DNA of 33,974 bases, taken from Mycobacterium sp. UM_CSW. GTDB lineage: Bacteria; Actinomycetota; Actinomycetes; Mycobacteriales; Mycobacteriaceae. Position numbers and translations under genes: made by a program. Positions within the stretch are counted from its first letter, which is position 1. Each line of letters begins with the position of its first letter. The notes below the pieces were generated by a model, which was given only the letters and a program-made list of their open reading frames with translations, made no database searches and was not told the origin of the DNA. Shown here in pieces: positions 9,042 through 18,363 of this stretch. The stretch spans positions 1 to 33,974 of the forward strand of contig NZ_AUWQ01000024.1 in NCBI RefSeq assembly GCF_000455205.1, in the 5' to 3' direction.

Positions 9042-9095
9042 GGCGAACAACGGCCGGTTCAAAAGTGATGTACCCGGAGATGCACGGAGAGAAAA

Positions 9096-10409
9096 GTGGC
9101 CCCAGCGAGTTCTAACACCAGGCGACCAGTCGCGGTACTGGGCGGCAATCGCATCCCGTTCGCGCGATCGGACGGCGCATACGCCGAGACGTCCAACCAG
9201 GACATGTTCACCGCGGCCCTGGACGGGCTGGTGGACCGGTTCGGGCTGGCCGGCGAGCGGCTGGGCGTCGTCGTCGGCGGCGCCGTGCTCAAGCACAGCC
9301 GCGACTTCAACCTGACCCGCGAATGCGTGCTGGGTTCCGAGCTGTCGTCGTACACGCCCGCGTTCGACGTCCAGCAGGCGTGCGGGACGGGGCTGCAGGC
9401 CGCGATCGCCGCGGCCGACGGCGTCGCCTCCGGTCGGTACGAGGTGGCCGCGGCCGGTGGGGTGGACACCACCTCCGACCCGCCGATCGGCCTGGGCGAC
9501 AACCTGCGCCGCCAGCTGCTCAAGCTGCGCAGGTCCAAGTCGAACCTGCAACGGCTCAAGCTGGTGGGCACGCTGCCCGCCACCATGGGGATCGAGATCC
9601 CGGCCAACAGCGAGCCGCGCACCGGGTTGTCGATGGGCGAGCACGCCGCCATCACCGCCAAGCAGATGGGCATCAAACGCGTCGACCAGGACGCGTTGGC
9701 CGTGGCCAGCCACCGCAACATGGCCGCCGCCTACGACCGGGGCTTCTTCGACGACCTCGTCACCCCGTTCCTCGGGCTCTACCGCGACGACAATCTGCGG
9801 CCCAACGCCAGCACCGAAAAGCTCGCGACGCTGCGTCCCGTCTTCGGGGTGAAGAACGGGGACGCGACGATGACGGCCGGCAACTCCACCCCCCTGACGG
9901 ACGGCGCGTCGGTCGCGCTGCTGGCCAGCGACGAGTGGGCGGCTGCCCACTCGTTGACGCCGCTGGCCTACCTGGTGGACGCCGAGACCGCCGCCGTGGA
10001 CTACGTCAACGGGCGCGACGGGCTGCTGATGGCGCCGACGTACGCGGTGCCCCGCCTGCTGGCGAGAAACGGACTCAGCCTGCAGGACTTCGATTTCTAC
10101 GAGATCCACGAGGCGTTCGCGTCGGTGGTGCTCGCGCACCTGCAGGCGTGGGAATCCGAGGAGTACTGCAAGGAGCGGCTGGGGCTCGACGCCGCGCTCG
10201 GGTCGATCGACCGGTCCAAGCTCAACGTCAACGGGTCGTCGCTGGCCGCGGGCCATCCCTTCGCGGCCACCGGCGGTCGGATCCTGGCGCAGGCCGCCAA
10301 GCAGCTGGCCGAGAAGAAAGCCGAGCAGAAGGGCGGCGGCACGCTTCGGGCGCTGATCTCCATCTGCGCGGCCGGCGGCCAGGGCGTCGCGGCGATCCTG
10401 GAGGCCTGA
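9096..10409 (+). CDS. fadA2: FadA2, acetyl-CoA acyltransferase (thiolase)
   Basis: A 437-residue thiolase that cleaves 3-ketoacyl-CoA with CoA to acetyl-CoA and a shortened acyl-CoA, the last step of beta-oxidation. All thiolase signatures are present: the nucleophile C96 in QQACGTGLQA, H338 in the HEAFAS motif, H387 in GHPFAATGGR, and C424 in CAAGGQG. The HEAFA form is that of FadI/trifunctional-type degradative thiolases. The start is GTG at 9096 with GGAGA close upstream. Length agrees with Rv0243. It is divergent from fabG4-htdX, faces fadE5 and is followed by the F6-like small RNA. Confidence 0.95.
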   Translation: MAPASSNTRRPVAVLGGNRIPFARSDGAYAETSNQDMFTAALDGLVDRFGLAGERLGVVVGGAVLKHSRDFNLTRECVLGSELSSYTPAFDVQQACGTGLQAAIAAADGVASGRYEVAAAGGVDTTSDPPIGLGDNLRRQLLKLRRSKSNLQRLKLVGTLPATMGIEIPANSEPRTGLSMGEHAAITAKQMGIKRVDQDALAVASHRNMAAAYDRGFFDDLVTPFLGLYRDDNLRPNASTEKLATLRPVFGVKNGDATMTAGNSTPLTDGASVALLASDEWAAAHSLTPLAYLVDAETAAVDYVNGRDGLLMAPTYAVPRLLARNGLSLQDFDFYEIHEAFASVVLAHLQAWESEEYCKERLGLDAALGSIDRSKLNVNGSSLAAGHPFAATGGRILAQAAKQLAEKKAEQKGGGTLRALISICAAGGQGVAAILEA

Positions 10410-10452
10410 CCGGCCGCCTCGACCATCGGGGCGAATGAATTCGGTCACACTC

Positions 10453-10478
10453 GGTTACGAACCCGGGCACGCGGGTAT
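10453..10478 (+). promoter_or_regulatory. SigF-type promoter of the F6-like small RNA
   Basis: GGTTA (10453-10457) is followed after 15 bases by GGGTAT (10473-10478). This matches the SigF pattern GGTTT-N15-17-GGGTA. It lies between fadA2 and fadE5, where the SigF-dependent small RNA F6 is encoded in M. tuberculosis. The predicted start is near 10485. Confidence 0.75.
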
Positions 10479-10484
10479 TCGACC

Positions 10485-10623
10485 GTCCGGATAGCCCCGT
10501 GTTGTGGTCTGACCCCCCGACCCCGACGGCAATACGGGGCGTCCCCTAATCGACCGCCGGTCAGCGACGGGGGGGCGAAAAGGGCCGCCGCTGGAGTGAG
10601 GGGATCCAGCGGCGGTCTTTTTT
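10485..10623 (+). ncRNA. F6: F6-like small RNA (SfdS), SigF-dependent
   Basis: A non-coding stretch between fadA2 and fadE5 with a SigF-type promoter at its start and a strong intrinsic terminator at its end. M. tuberculosis F6, a SigF-dependent stress and starvation small RNA, occupies the same place between Rv0243 and Rv0244c. The predicted transcript is about 140 bases; the M. tuberculosis RNA is recalled as about 100, so the 5' end or the spacer may differ. The middle is C-rich and then G-rich (CTGACCCCCCGACCCC near 10510; ACGGGGGGGCGA near 10567), typical of mycobacterial small RNAs with exposed C-loops. No reading frame of note lies within it. Boundaries are predicted from promoter and terminator only. 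Confidence 0.72.
10584..10623 (+). terminator. Rho-independent terminator of the F6-like RNA
   Basis: GCCGCCGCTGGA (10584-10595) pairs with TCCAGCGGCGGT (10605-10616) around a 9-base loop, and TTTTTT follows at 10618-10623. This is a classical intrinsic terminator on the plus strand, unusually strong for a mycobacterium. Confidence 0.88.
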
Positions 10624-10643
10624 GCTCGCCCGGGCCACAGACA

Positions 10644-10681
10644 CAAGGTCCCCCGCTTCAACGTGGAAGCGGGGGACCTTG
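10644..10681 (-). terminator. Long perfect hairpin at the fadE5 3' end
   Basis: A 16-bp perfect stem: CAAGGTCCCCCGCTTC (10644-10659) pairs with its complement at 10666-10681 around the loop AACGTG. It starts about 28 bases past the fadE5 stop. No T-run follows on either strand, so it is a tailless terminator or a 3'-end stabilising hairpin. Confidence 0.65.
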
Positions 10682-10709
10682 GTAATTCAGCTGGGCGTGC
10701 CCAGACGGC

Positions 10710-12545
10710 CTAGAACGCCGCCTCGTCGAGCTCCATGATGTCGTTGTCCAGCGTCTCGATGACCTCGCGGGTGCTGGCCAGCAGGGGCAGGAAGTTCTTC
10801 GCGAAGAACGATGCCACCGCGATCTTGCCCTCGTAGAAGGACCGCTCGGCGCCGCTGGCGCCGGCGTCCAGCGCCGCCACCGCGACCGCGGCCTGACGCT
10901 GCAGCAACCAGCCGATGACCAGGTCGCCGACGCTCATCAGGAAGCGCACCGAGCCCAGGCCCACCTTGTAGAGGCTGGTGACGTCCTCCTGCGCGGCCAT
11001 CAGGTAGCCGGTCAGGGTGGCCGCCATGGCCTGCACGTCGGTCAGCGCCTTGCCGAGCAGCTCGCGCTCGGTCTTGAGCCGGCCGTTGCCGGACTCGCTG
11101 TCGACGAACTTCTGGATCTCCCCGGACACGTGGGCCAGCGCCACACCCTTGTCGCGGACGATCTTGCGGAAGAAGAAGTCCTGCGCCTGGATGGCCGTGG
11201 TGCCCTCGTAGAGCGAGTCGATCTTGGCGTCACGGATGTACTGCTCGATCGGGTAGTCCTGCAGGAAGCCGGACCCACCGAAGGTCTGCAGGCTCTCGGT
11301 GAGCTTGGCGTACGCCTGCTCGGAGCCCACACCCTTGACCACCGGCAGCATCAGGTCGTTGACCTTCACCGCCAGCTCGGCGTCCACCCCGTGCAGCGCC
11401 TCGGCGACCGCCGCGTCCTGGTAGGTCGCGGTGAACAGGTACAGCGCGCGCAGACCCTCGGCGTAGGCCTTCTGGGTCATCAGCGAGCGGCGCACGTCCG
11501 GGTGGTGCGTGATGGTCACCCGCGGCGCGGTCTTGTCGGTCATCTGGGTCATGTCGGCGCCCTGCACGCGGGACTTGGCGTACTCGAGCGCGTTCAGGTA
11601 GCCGGTCGACAGGGTGGCGATCGCCTTGGTGCCGACCATCATGCGGGCCTGCTCGATGACCTCGAACATCTGCGCGATGCCGTTGTGCACCTCGCCGACC
11701 AGCCAGCCCTTGGCGGGCACGCCGTGCTGACCGAGCGAGAGCTCGCAGGTCGCGGAGACCTTGAGGCCCATCTTGTGCTCGACGTTGGTGACGAATACGC
11801 CGTTGCGCTCGCCCAGCTCGCCGGTCTCGAAGTCGAACAGGAACTTGGGCACGAAGAACAGTGACAGCCCCTTGGTGCCCGGGCCGGCGCCCTCGGGACG
11901 AGCCAGCACCAGGTGGAAGATGTTCTCGAACAGGTCACCGGAGTCGCCCGAGGTGATGAAGCGCTTCACACCGTCGATGTGCCAGGAGCCGTCCTCCTGC
12001 TGGACCGCCTTGGTGCGCCCGGCGCCCACGTCCGAACCGGCGTCCGGCTCGGTCAGCACCATGGTCGAACCCCAGCCGCGCTCGGCGGCCAGCACGGCCC
12101 ACTTCTTCTGCTCCTCGGTGCCGAGGTGGTACAGGATGTTGGCGAACCCGGCGCCGCCGCCGTACATCCACACGGCGGGGTTGGCGCCCAGGATGTGCTC
12201 ATGCAGCGCCCACAGCAGCGCCTTGGGCATCGGCATGCCGCCGAGCGCCTCGTCGATGCCGGCCTTGTCCCAGCCGGCCTCGGTGACGGCGCGGACGGAC
12301 TCCTTGAAGGATTCCGGCAGCGTCACCGAATGGGTCTCGGGGTCGAAGACCGGCGGGTTGCGGTCGCCCTCGACGAACGACTCCGCGACCGGTCCCTCGG
12401 CCAGACGGCTGATCTCGGACAGCATTTCCTGGGCGGTGTCGACGTCGAGGTCGCTGTACTCGCCTTGGCCTAATGCCTTGTCAACGCCGAAAACTTCGAA
12501 CAGGTTGAATACCTGGTCACGGACGTTGCTCTTGTAGTGGCTCAC
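10710..12545 (-). CDS. fadE5: FadE5, acyl-CoA dehydrogenase
   Basis: A 611-residue FAD-dependent acyl-CoA dehydrogenase of the long (FadE5) subfamily, which oxidises acyl-CoA to trans-2-enoyl-CoA, the first step of beta-oxidation. Visible features are [10 protein letters not shown] (165-174, FAD/substrate loop), FITSGD near 196-201, and the catalytic base E447 in [14 protein letters not shown]. The extra C-terminal helical domain typical of this subfamily is present. The start is GTG at 12545, with GAGGAGG about 7 bases upstream; the resulting [11 protein letters not shown] and length equal Rv0244c. An upstream in-frame extension to 12572 would displace this site and is rejected. The promoter region has a palindrome shared with fabG4/fadA2. 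Confidence 0.96.
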   Translation of the reverse strand: MSHYKSNVRDQVFNLFEVFGVDKALGQGEYSDLDVDTAQEMLSEISRLAEGPVAESFVEGDRNPPVFDPETHSVTLPESFKESVRAVTEAGWDKAGIDEALGGMPMPKALLWALHEHILGANPAVWMYGGGAGFANILYHLGTEEQKKWAVLAAERGWGSTMVLTEPDAGSDVGAGRTKAVQQEDGSWHIDGVKRFITSGDSGDLFENIFHLVLARPEGAGPGTKGLSLFFVPKFLFDFETGELGERNGVFVTNVEHKMGLKVSATCELSLGQHGVPAKGWLVGEVHNGIAQMFEVIEQARMMVGTKAIATLSTGYLNALEYAKSRVQGADMTQMTDKTAPRVTITHHPDVRRSLMTQKAYAEGLRALYLFTATYQDAAVAEALHGVDAELAVKVNDLMLPVVKGVGSEQAYAKLTESLQTFGGSGFLQDYPIEQYIRDAKIDSLYEGTTAIQAQDFFFRKIVRDKGVALAHVSGEIQKFVDSESGNGRLKTERELLGKALTDVQAMAATLTGYLMAAQEDVTSLYKVGLGSVRFLMSVGDLVIGWLLQRQAAVAVAALDAGASGAERSFYEGKIAVASFFAKNFLPLLASTREVIETLDNDIMELDEAAF

Positions 12546-12594
12546 TACGTTCCTCCTCGTTGAGAATGCCACTTGTGGTTGGGTACTAGGTCTA

Positions 12595-12612
12595 AGTTAC
12601 CCACCAGTAACT
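12595..12612. promoter_or_regulatory. TTACC-N4-AGTAA palindrome in fadE5 promoter
   Basis: AGTTACCCACCAGTAACT is an 18-bp inverted repeat with six perfect base pairs per arm. Its inner 14 bases (12597-12610) match the palindrome at 9012-9025. On the fadE5 strand a possible -10 (TAGTAC, 12588-12583) follows after 8 bases. A second small repeat, ATAAC-C-GTTAT, lies further upstream at 12623-12633 and may bind something else. Confidence 0.7.
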
Positions 12613-12680
12613 GCCCTAAAATATAACCGTTATTGTCGCCGAAGCAAGCGAGTGTGAGCTAAATTCCACCGTCTAACTAA

Positions 12681-12692
12681 CCAACCGGTTGG
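12681..12692. promoter_or_regulatory. Perfect palindrome CCAACCGGTTGG before the oxygenase gene
   Basis: A 12-bp perfect palindrome 38 bases before the oxygenase GTG, in the fadE5/oxygenase divergent region. It looks like an operator of a dimeric regulator of the TetR type. Its core AACNNGTT also occurs in the KstR consensus, but the outer T and A of that consensus are absent. Confidence 0.5.
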
Positions 12693-12729
12693 GCAGTCCC
12701 CGTTTTCGGGCCCGACCTGCGGAGATGAT

Positions 12730-14273
<1,544 letters not shown>

Positions 14274-14293
14274 CCGCGCCGCCAGCATCGAGA

Positions 14294-14340
14294 CTGCGCT
14301 CAGCGCGGGTGATGCAGCGAATTCGGCGCTCTGAGCGCAG
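14294..14340. terminator. Bidirectional hairpin between flavin reductase and sdhB
   Basis: CTGCGCTCAG (14294-14303) pairs perfectly with CTGAGCGCAG (14331-14340). Short partly paired flanks (CGAG outside, GC/GGC inside) add to the stem. It lies in a 79-base gap between convergent genes, without T-runs. Confidence 0.6.
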
Positions 14341-14352
14341 ACTCGGCGAACC

Positions 14353-15102
14353 CTAGCCGCGGCGGAACAGCTTGTTGCCCAACCAGACCACGGGGTCGTA
14401 CTTGCGGTCGGCGACGCGCTCTTTCATCGGGATCAGGGCGTTGTCGGTGATCTTGATGTTCTCCGGGCACACCTCGGTGCAGCACTTGGTGATGTTGCAG
14501 TAGCCGAGGCCGTGCTCTTCCTGCGCCTGGTTGCGCCGGTCGAGCGTGTCCAGGGGGTGCATCTCCAGCTCGGCGATGCGCATCAGGTAACGCGGCCCGG
14601 CGAACGCCTTCTTGTTCTCCTCGTGGTCGCGGACCACGTGGCAGACGGTCTGGCACAGGAAGCACTCGATGCACTTGCGGAACTCCTGCGAGCGCTGCAC
14701 GTCGACCTGCGCCATCCGGTACTCGCCGGGCTGCAGGTCCTTGGGCGGCGCGAAAGACGGTATCTCGCGGGCCTTTTCGTAGTTGAACGAGACGTCGGTG
14801 ACCAGGTCGCGGATCACCGGGAAGGTGCGCAGCGGCGTGACCGTCACCACCTCGTCCTCGGCGAACGTGGACATCCGGGTCATGCACATCAAGCGGGGGT
14901 AGCCGTTGATCTCCGCCGAGCACGACCCGCACTTGCCGGCCTTGCAGTTCCACCGCACCGCGAGGTCGGGCGTCTGGGTCTGCTGCAGGCGGTGGATGAT
15001 GTCGAGCACCACCTCGCCCTCGTTGACCTCGACCGTGAAGTCCTCTAGCGCGCCGCCGGCCTCGTCGCCGCGCCACACCCGCATGGTGGCGTTGTAGGTC
15101 AT
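14353..15102 (-). CDS. sdhB: Succinate dehydrogenase (Sdh1) iron-sulfur subunit
   Basis: A 249-residue iron-sulfur subunit of the Sdh1-type succinate dehydrogenase/fumarate reductase, close to Rv0247c. It carries electrons from FAD in the A subunit to the membrane quinone site. The N-terminal plant-ferredoxin domain has [2Fe-2S] ligands C53, C58, C61 and C73 (WNCKAGKCGSC). The C-terminal domain has CIECFLCQTVC (C144, C147, C150, C154) and YCNITKCCTEVCP (202-212) for the [4Fe-4S] and [3Fe-4S] clusters. GGAGAGG precedes the ATG, which overlaps the sdhA stop by one base (TAATG). It is the last gene of the operon. Confidence 0.95.
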   Translation of the reverse strand: MTYNATMRVWRGDEAGGALEDFTVEVNEGEVVLDIIHRLQQTQTPDLAVRWNCKAGKCGSCSAEINGYPRLMCMTRMSTFAEDEVVTVTPLRTFPVIRDLVTDVSFNYEKAREIPSFAPPKDLQPGEYRMAQVDVQRSQEFRKCIECFLCQTVCHVVRDHEENKKAFAGPRYLMRIAELEMHPLDTLDRRNQAQEEHGLGYCNITKCCTEVCPENIKITDNALIPMKERVADRKYDPVVWLGNKLFRRG

Positions 15103-17030
15103 TAACCTCTCCGTCCTGGGTGGTCGGCCAGTTCTGCGTCGGTGTAGTACTTCTCCAGCTCGGAGATTTCGAAGAGCTCCAGCAGATCGGGCCGCATCGG
15201 CACCTGATCCTCGCGCGTGATGCTGATGTCCGGGATCACCTCGTCGCCGCCAGCCGCGCGGCAGACCAGCAACACCTTGCGCCAGGACGAGTCCATCGAC
15301 GGGTGGTCGTCGCGGGTGTGCCCGCCGCGGCTCTCGGTGCGCTCCAGCGCGGCCTTGGCCACGCATTCGCTGACCAGCAGCATGTTGCGCAGGTCGATGG
15401 CCAGGTTCCAGCCGGGGTTGTACTGTCGACCGCCCTCGACGTGGATGTTCTTGAACCGCTCGCGCAGTTTGGCGAGCCGGCCGAGCGCCTCGGAGATCTC
15501 CTCCGACTTGCGGATGATGCCCACCAGATCGTTCATCGACTGCTGCAGTTCCAACTGCAGGGTGTAGGGGTTCTCGGCCGCGGCGCCGTTCGTCGTTCCC
15601 TCGAAGGGGGCCAGCGCCCGCTTGGCCGCGGTCTCGACGGCGTCCTCGGCGACCGTCGGGCGGCTGCTCAGCGCCCGCACGTAGTCGGCGGCGCCCAGCC
15701 CGGCGCGCCGGCCGAACACCAGCAGGTCCGACAGCGAGTTGCCGCCGAGCCGGTTGGAGCCGTGCATGCCGCCGGAGCACTCGCCGGCCGCGAACAGGCC
15801 GGGGACGGTGGCCGCGCCGGTGTCGGCGTCGACCTCCACGCCGCCCATCACGTAGTGGCAGGTCGGCCCGACTTCCATTGGCTCCCTGGTGATGTCGACC
15901 CCGGCCAGCTCCTTGAACTGGTGGTACATCGACGGCAGCCGTCGCTTGATCTCATCGGGCGTCAGCCGGGACGCGATGTCGAGGTACACCCCGCCGTGCG
16001 GGGTGCCCCGGCCGGCCTTTACCTCGGAGTTGATCGCGCGCGCGACCTCGTCGCGCGGCAGCAGGTCCGGGGTGCGACGGGCCGAGTCGTTGTCCTTGAG
16101 CCACTGGTCGGCCTCGTCCGCGGTTTCGGCGTACTGGCCCTTGAACACCGGCGGGATGTAGTCGAACATGAAGCGCTTGTCGTCGGAGTTCTTCAGCACC
16201 CCGCCGTCACCGCGCACACCCTCGGTGACCAGGATCCCCTTCACGCTCGGCGGCCACACCATGCCGGTCGGGTGGAACTGGACGAACTCCATGTTGATCA
16301 GCGACGCGCCCGCCCGCAGGGCCAGCGCGTGCCCGTCACCGGTGTACTCCCAGGAGTTCGACGTGACCTTGAACGACTTGCCGATCCCGCCGGTGGCCAG
16401 CACCACCGCCGGCGCCTCGAACAGGACGAAGTTGCCGCTCTCGCGCCAGTAGCCGAACGCCCCGGCGATGCGCCCCCCGTTGTCAGGGCCGTCCTTGATC
16501 AGTTCGGTGATGGTGCACTCCGCGAACACCCGAATGCGCGCCTCGTAGTCGCCGAGTTCGGCGTAGTCCTCCTGCTGCAGCGAAACGATCTTCTGCTGCA
16601 TGGTGCGGATCAGCTCCAGGCCGGTGCGGTCGCCGACGTGCGCCAGCCGCGGGTAGGTGTGCCCACCGAAGTTGCGCTGGCTGATCTTGCCGTCCTTGAG
16701 GCGGTCGAACAGCGCGCCGTAGGTTTCCAGCTCCCAGACGCGGTCCGGGGCCTCCTTGGCGTGCAGTTCGGCCATGCGCCAGTTGTTCAGGAACTTCCCG
16801 CCGCGCATCGTGTCGCCGAAGTGGGTCTTCCAGTTGTCTTTGGGGTTGGTGTTGCCCATGGATGCCGCGCACCCGCCCTCGGCCATCACTGTGTGGGCCT
16901 TGCCGAACAGGGACTTGCACACCACCGCGACCTTGAGACCCCGCTCACGCGCCTCGATGACCGCACGCAATCCCGCGCCGCCGGCGCCGATGACGACTAC
17001 GTCGTAGGCATGCCGCTCGACCTCAACCAT
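15102..17030 (-). CDS. sdhA: Succinate dehydrogenase (Sdh1) flavoprotein subunit
   Basis: A 642-residue flavoprotein subunit that oxidises succinate to fumarate (or the reverse) at the cytoplasmic face. The Rossmann motif VVVIGAGGAGLRA is at residues 11-23. H46 in KAHTVMAEGG is the expected site of covalent FAD attachment. HPTGMVWPP and the segment RLGGNSLSDLLVFGRRAG near residue 430 belong to the substrate and FAD domains. The length and sequence match Rv0248c. The start is ATG at 17030 with GAGG about 5 bases upstream. It lies between the membrane subunit (42-base gap) and sdhB (one-base overlap). Confidence 0.96.
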   Translation of the reverse strand: MVEVERHAYDVVVIGAGGAGLRAVIEARERGLKVAVVCKSLFGKAHTVMAEGGCAASMGNTNPKDNWKTHFGDTMRGGKFLNNWRMAELHAKEAPDRVWELETYGALFDRLKDGKISQRNFGGHTYPRLAHVGDRTGLELIRTMQQKIVSLQQEDYAELGDYEARIRVFAECTITELIKDGPDNGGRIAGAFGYWRESGNFVLFEAPAVVLATGGIGKSFKVTSNSWEYTGDGHALALRAGASLINMEFVQFHPTGMVWPPSVKGILVTEGVRGDGGVLKNSDDKRFMFDYIPPVFKGQYAETADEADQWLKDNDSARRTPDLLPRDEVARAINSEVKAGRGTPHGGVYLDIASRLTPDEIKRRLPSMYHQFKELAGVDITREPMEVGPTCHYVMGGVEVDADTGAATVPGLFAAGECSGGMHGSNRLGGNSLSDLLVFGRRAGLGAADYVRALSSRPTVAEDAVETAAKRALAPFEGTTNGAAAENPYTLQLELQQSMNDLVGIIRKSEEISEALGRLAKLRERFKNIHVEGGRQYNPGWNLAIDLRNMLLVSECVAKAALERTESRGGHTRDDHPSMDSSWRKVLLVCRAAGGDEVIPDISITREDQVPMRPDLLELFEISELEKYYTDAELADHPGRRG

Positions 17031-17072
17031 GAAACCTCGCTCAGTTTTTCTCTGTGATCGTCAAATGGCTTG

Positions 17073-17900
17073 TCAGCCAACAAATCTCAGGTCAGGGATG
17101 GTGCCGCTGGCCACCAGTGCAATGTAGAAGTCGGTGAGCATCAGGGTGCCCAGCGTGATCCACGCGAACAGCTTGTGCCGGGTATTGATGGCGCTGACCT
17201 GCGTCCAGATCCAGTACCGCACAGGGTTCTTGGAGAAGTGCTTGAGCCGTCCGCCGGTCACGTGCCGGCAGGAATGGCAGGACAGCGTGTAGATCCACAG
17301 CATGATGACGTTGCCGAGCAGGATCAGGTTGCCCAGGCCGAAGCCGAATCCGCCCGGCCCGCTGTCGGAATGAAACGCGACGATCGCGTCGTAGCTGTTG
17401 ATCACCGAGATGATGACGGCGATGTAGAAGAAGTACCGGTGGGTGTTCTGGACGATCAGCGGGAACCTGGTCTCGCCGGTGTAGTGCACGCGGGGCTCGG
17501 CCACCGCGCAGGCGCTGGGCGACTGCCACACCGTGCGGTAGTAGGCGCCCCGGTAGTAGTAACAGGTCAGCCGGAACAGCAGCAGGAACGGCAACGACAG
17601 CGCCGCGTAGGGCAGCCACCAGACGTCGGGCAGGAACTGCGGCCAGATGTCGCCGGCCTCACCGCAGGCCTTGCTGACGCACGGCGAGTAGAACGGCGTC
17701 AGGTAGTGGTACTTGGGGACGAAGAAGTAATTCTGCTGAAACGCGCGGGCTGTCGCGTAGATGAGGAAAGCCGCGAAGCCCAGGTCGATCCGCAACGGCG
17801 ACATCCACCACCGGTCGGTGCGTAGGGTCCGCTGTGGGATGCGGGCGCGCGTGGGTGAAAAGACACCGGACGCAGGACGGTTCGCCGTGGGTGCGCTCAT
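17073..17900 (-). CDS. sdhC: Succinate dehydrogenase (Sdh1) membrane anchor subunit
   Basis: A 275-residue single-chain membrane subunit like Rv0249c. It would hold haem and the menaquinone site and anchor the A and B subunits. About five hydrophobic segments are visible, near residues 36-53, 95-112, 150-168, 187-207 and 240-262. Histidines near the helices (NTHRYFFYIA, SCHSCRHV, INTRHKLFAW) are candidate haem ligands. The periplasmic loop has cysteines (SPCVSKACGEAG). It lies 89 bases downstream of the small gene at 17990, with a hairpin between them. Confidence 0.93.
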   Translation of the reverse strand: MSAPTANRPASGVFSPTRARIPQRTLRTDRWWMSPLRIDLGFAAFLIYATARAFQQNYFFVPKYHYLTPFYSPCVSKACGEAGDIWPQFLPDVWWLPYAALSLPFLLLFRLTCYYYRGAYYRTVWQSPSACAVAEPRVHYTGETRFPLIVQNTHRYFFYIAVIISVINSYDAIVAFHSDSGPGGFGFGLGNLILLGNVIMLWIYTLSCHSCRHVTGGRLKHFSKNPVRYWIWTQVSAINTRHKLFAWITLGTLMLTDFYIALVASGTIPDLRFVG

Positions 17901-17947
17901 CTAGTGTTCCTCTTCGAACGGGCTGTCTGTCGAAGGGTACACAGAGC

Positions 17948-17969
17948 AAACCCCCTGTTTCGCGGGGGG
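17948..17969 (-). terminator. Hairpin between the Rv0250c-like gene and sdhC
   Basis: On the minus strand a run of C at 17969-17964 pairs with GGGGG at 17955-17951, and TTT follows at 17950-17948. This is a short GC-rich stem with a weak U-tail. It sits inside the operon gap, so it could act as a partial terminator or attenuator before sdhC. Confidence 0.45.
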
Positions 17970-17989
17970 CTTGAAGTTGTCCGAGGTTG

Positions 17990-18286
17990 TCAGGACCTGT
18001 TGTGACCCCCGACACCCTCGTCGTCGACATCGCGCCAGAAATCGGTGTCGTATTGGGTGTCGGGAATGACGATCTTCTCGCCGGACTGCTGCACGGTGGC
18101 GCGGTCCAGGTCCAACTCGGAGACGTCCGTGTCGAGCAGTTCGACGTCGGACAGGATTCGATCGGCGTCCAGGACGATGCGGCGCATCGCCGGGCTGTCG
18201 CCGTATCGGGCCCGCAATGAGCTCACGCACCGCCGCAGGCCACCGATGAGGTCGTGCAGTTCGGCGAGTTCGGTCGTGGTGCTCAA
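17990..18286 (-). CDS. Conserved small protein at the head of the sdh1 operon (Rv0250c-like)
   Basis: A 98-residue soluble, acidic protein similar to Rv0250c (LHDLIGGLRRCVSSLRARYG; IVLDADRILSDVELLDTDVSEL; FWRDVDDEGVGGH). No signal peptide, membrane segment or metal motif is visible, and heptad-like leucines suggest a helical hairpin. The start is TTG at 18286, supported by AGGAGA 5 bases upstream and by alignment with the M. tuberculosis N-terminus (MST...ELAELHDL). It is conserved next to Sdh1 genes, so an accessory or regulatory role is possible but unproven. Function is unknown. Confidence 0.85.
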   Translation of the reverse strand: MSTTTELAELHDLIGGLRRCVSSLRARYGDSPAMRRIVLDADRILSDVELLDTDVSELDLDRATVQQSGEKIVIPDTQYDTDFWRDVDDEGVGGHNRS

Positions 18287-18363
18287 CGGATCTCCTACGG
18301 GCTTTTCAGGGGCGGTGTTGCGGATCACAGTACGCCCTCGATAGTAGCGACCGTCGCGGCCTA

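Noticed and set aside
12623-12633. ATAAC-C-GTTAT as a KstR site
   Set aside because: The AAC and GTT halves are one base apart and not two, so it does not fit the KstR consensus.
14353-15780. A 475-codon extension of sdhB into the sdhA region
   Set aside because: The extra part is a shadow of sdhA. The ATG at 15102 has a ribosome-binding site and matches the family start.
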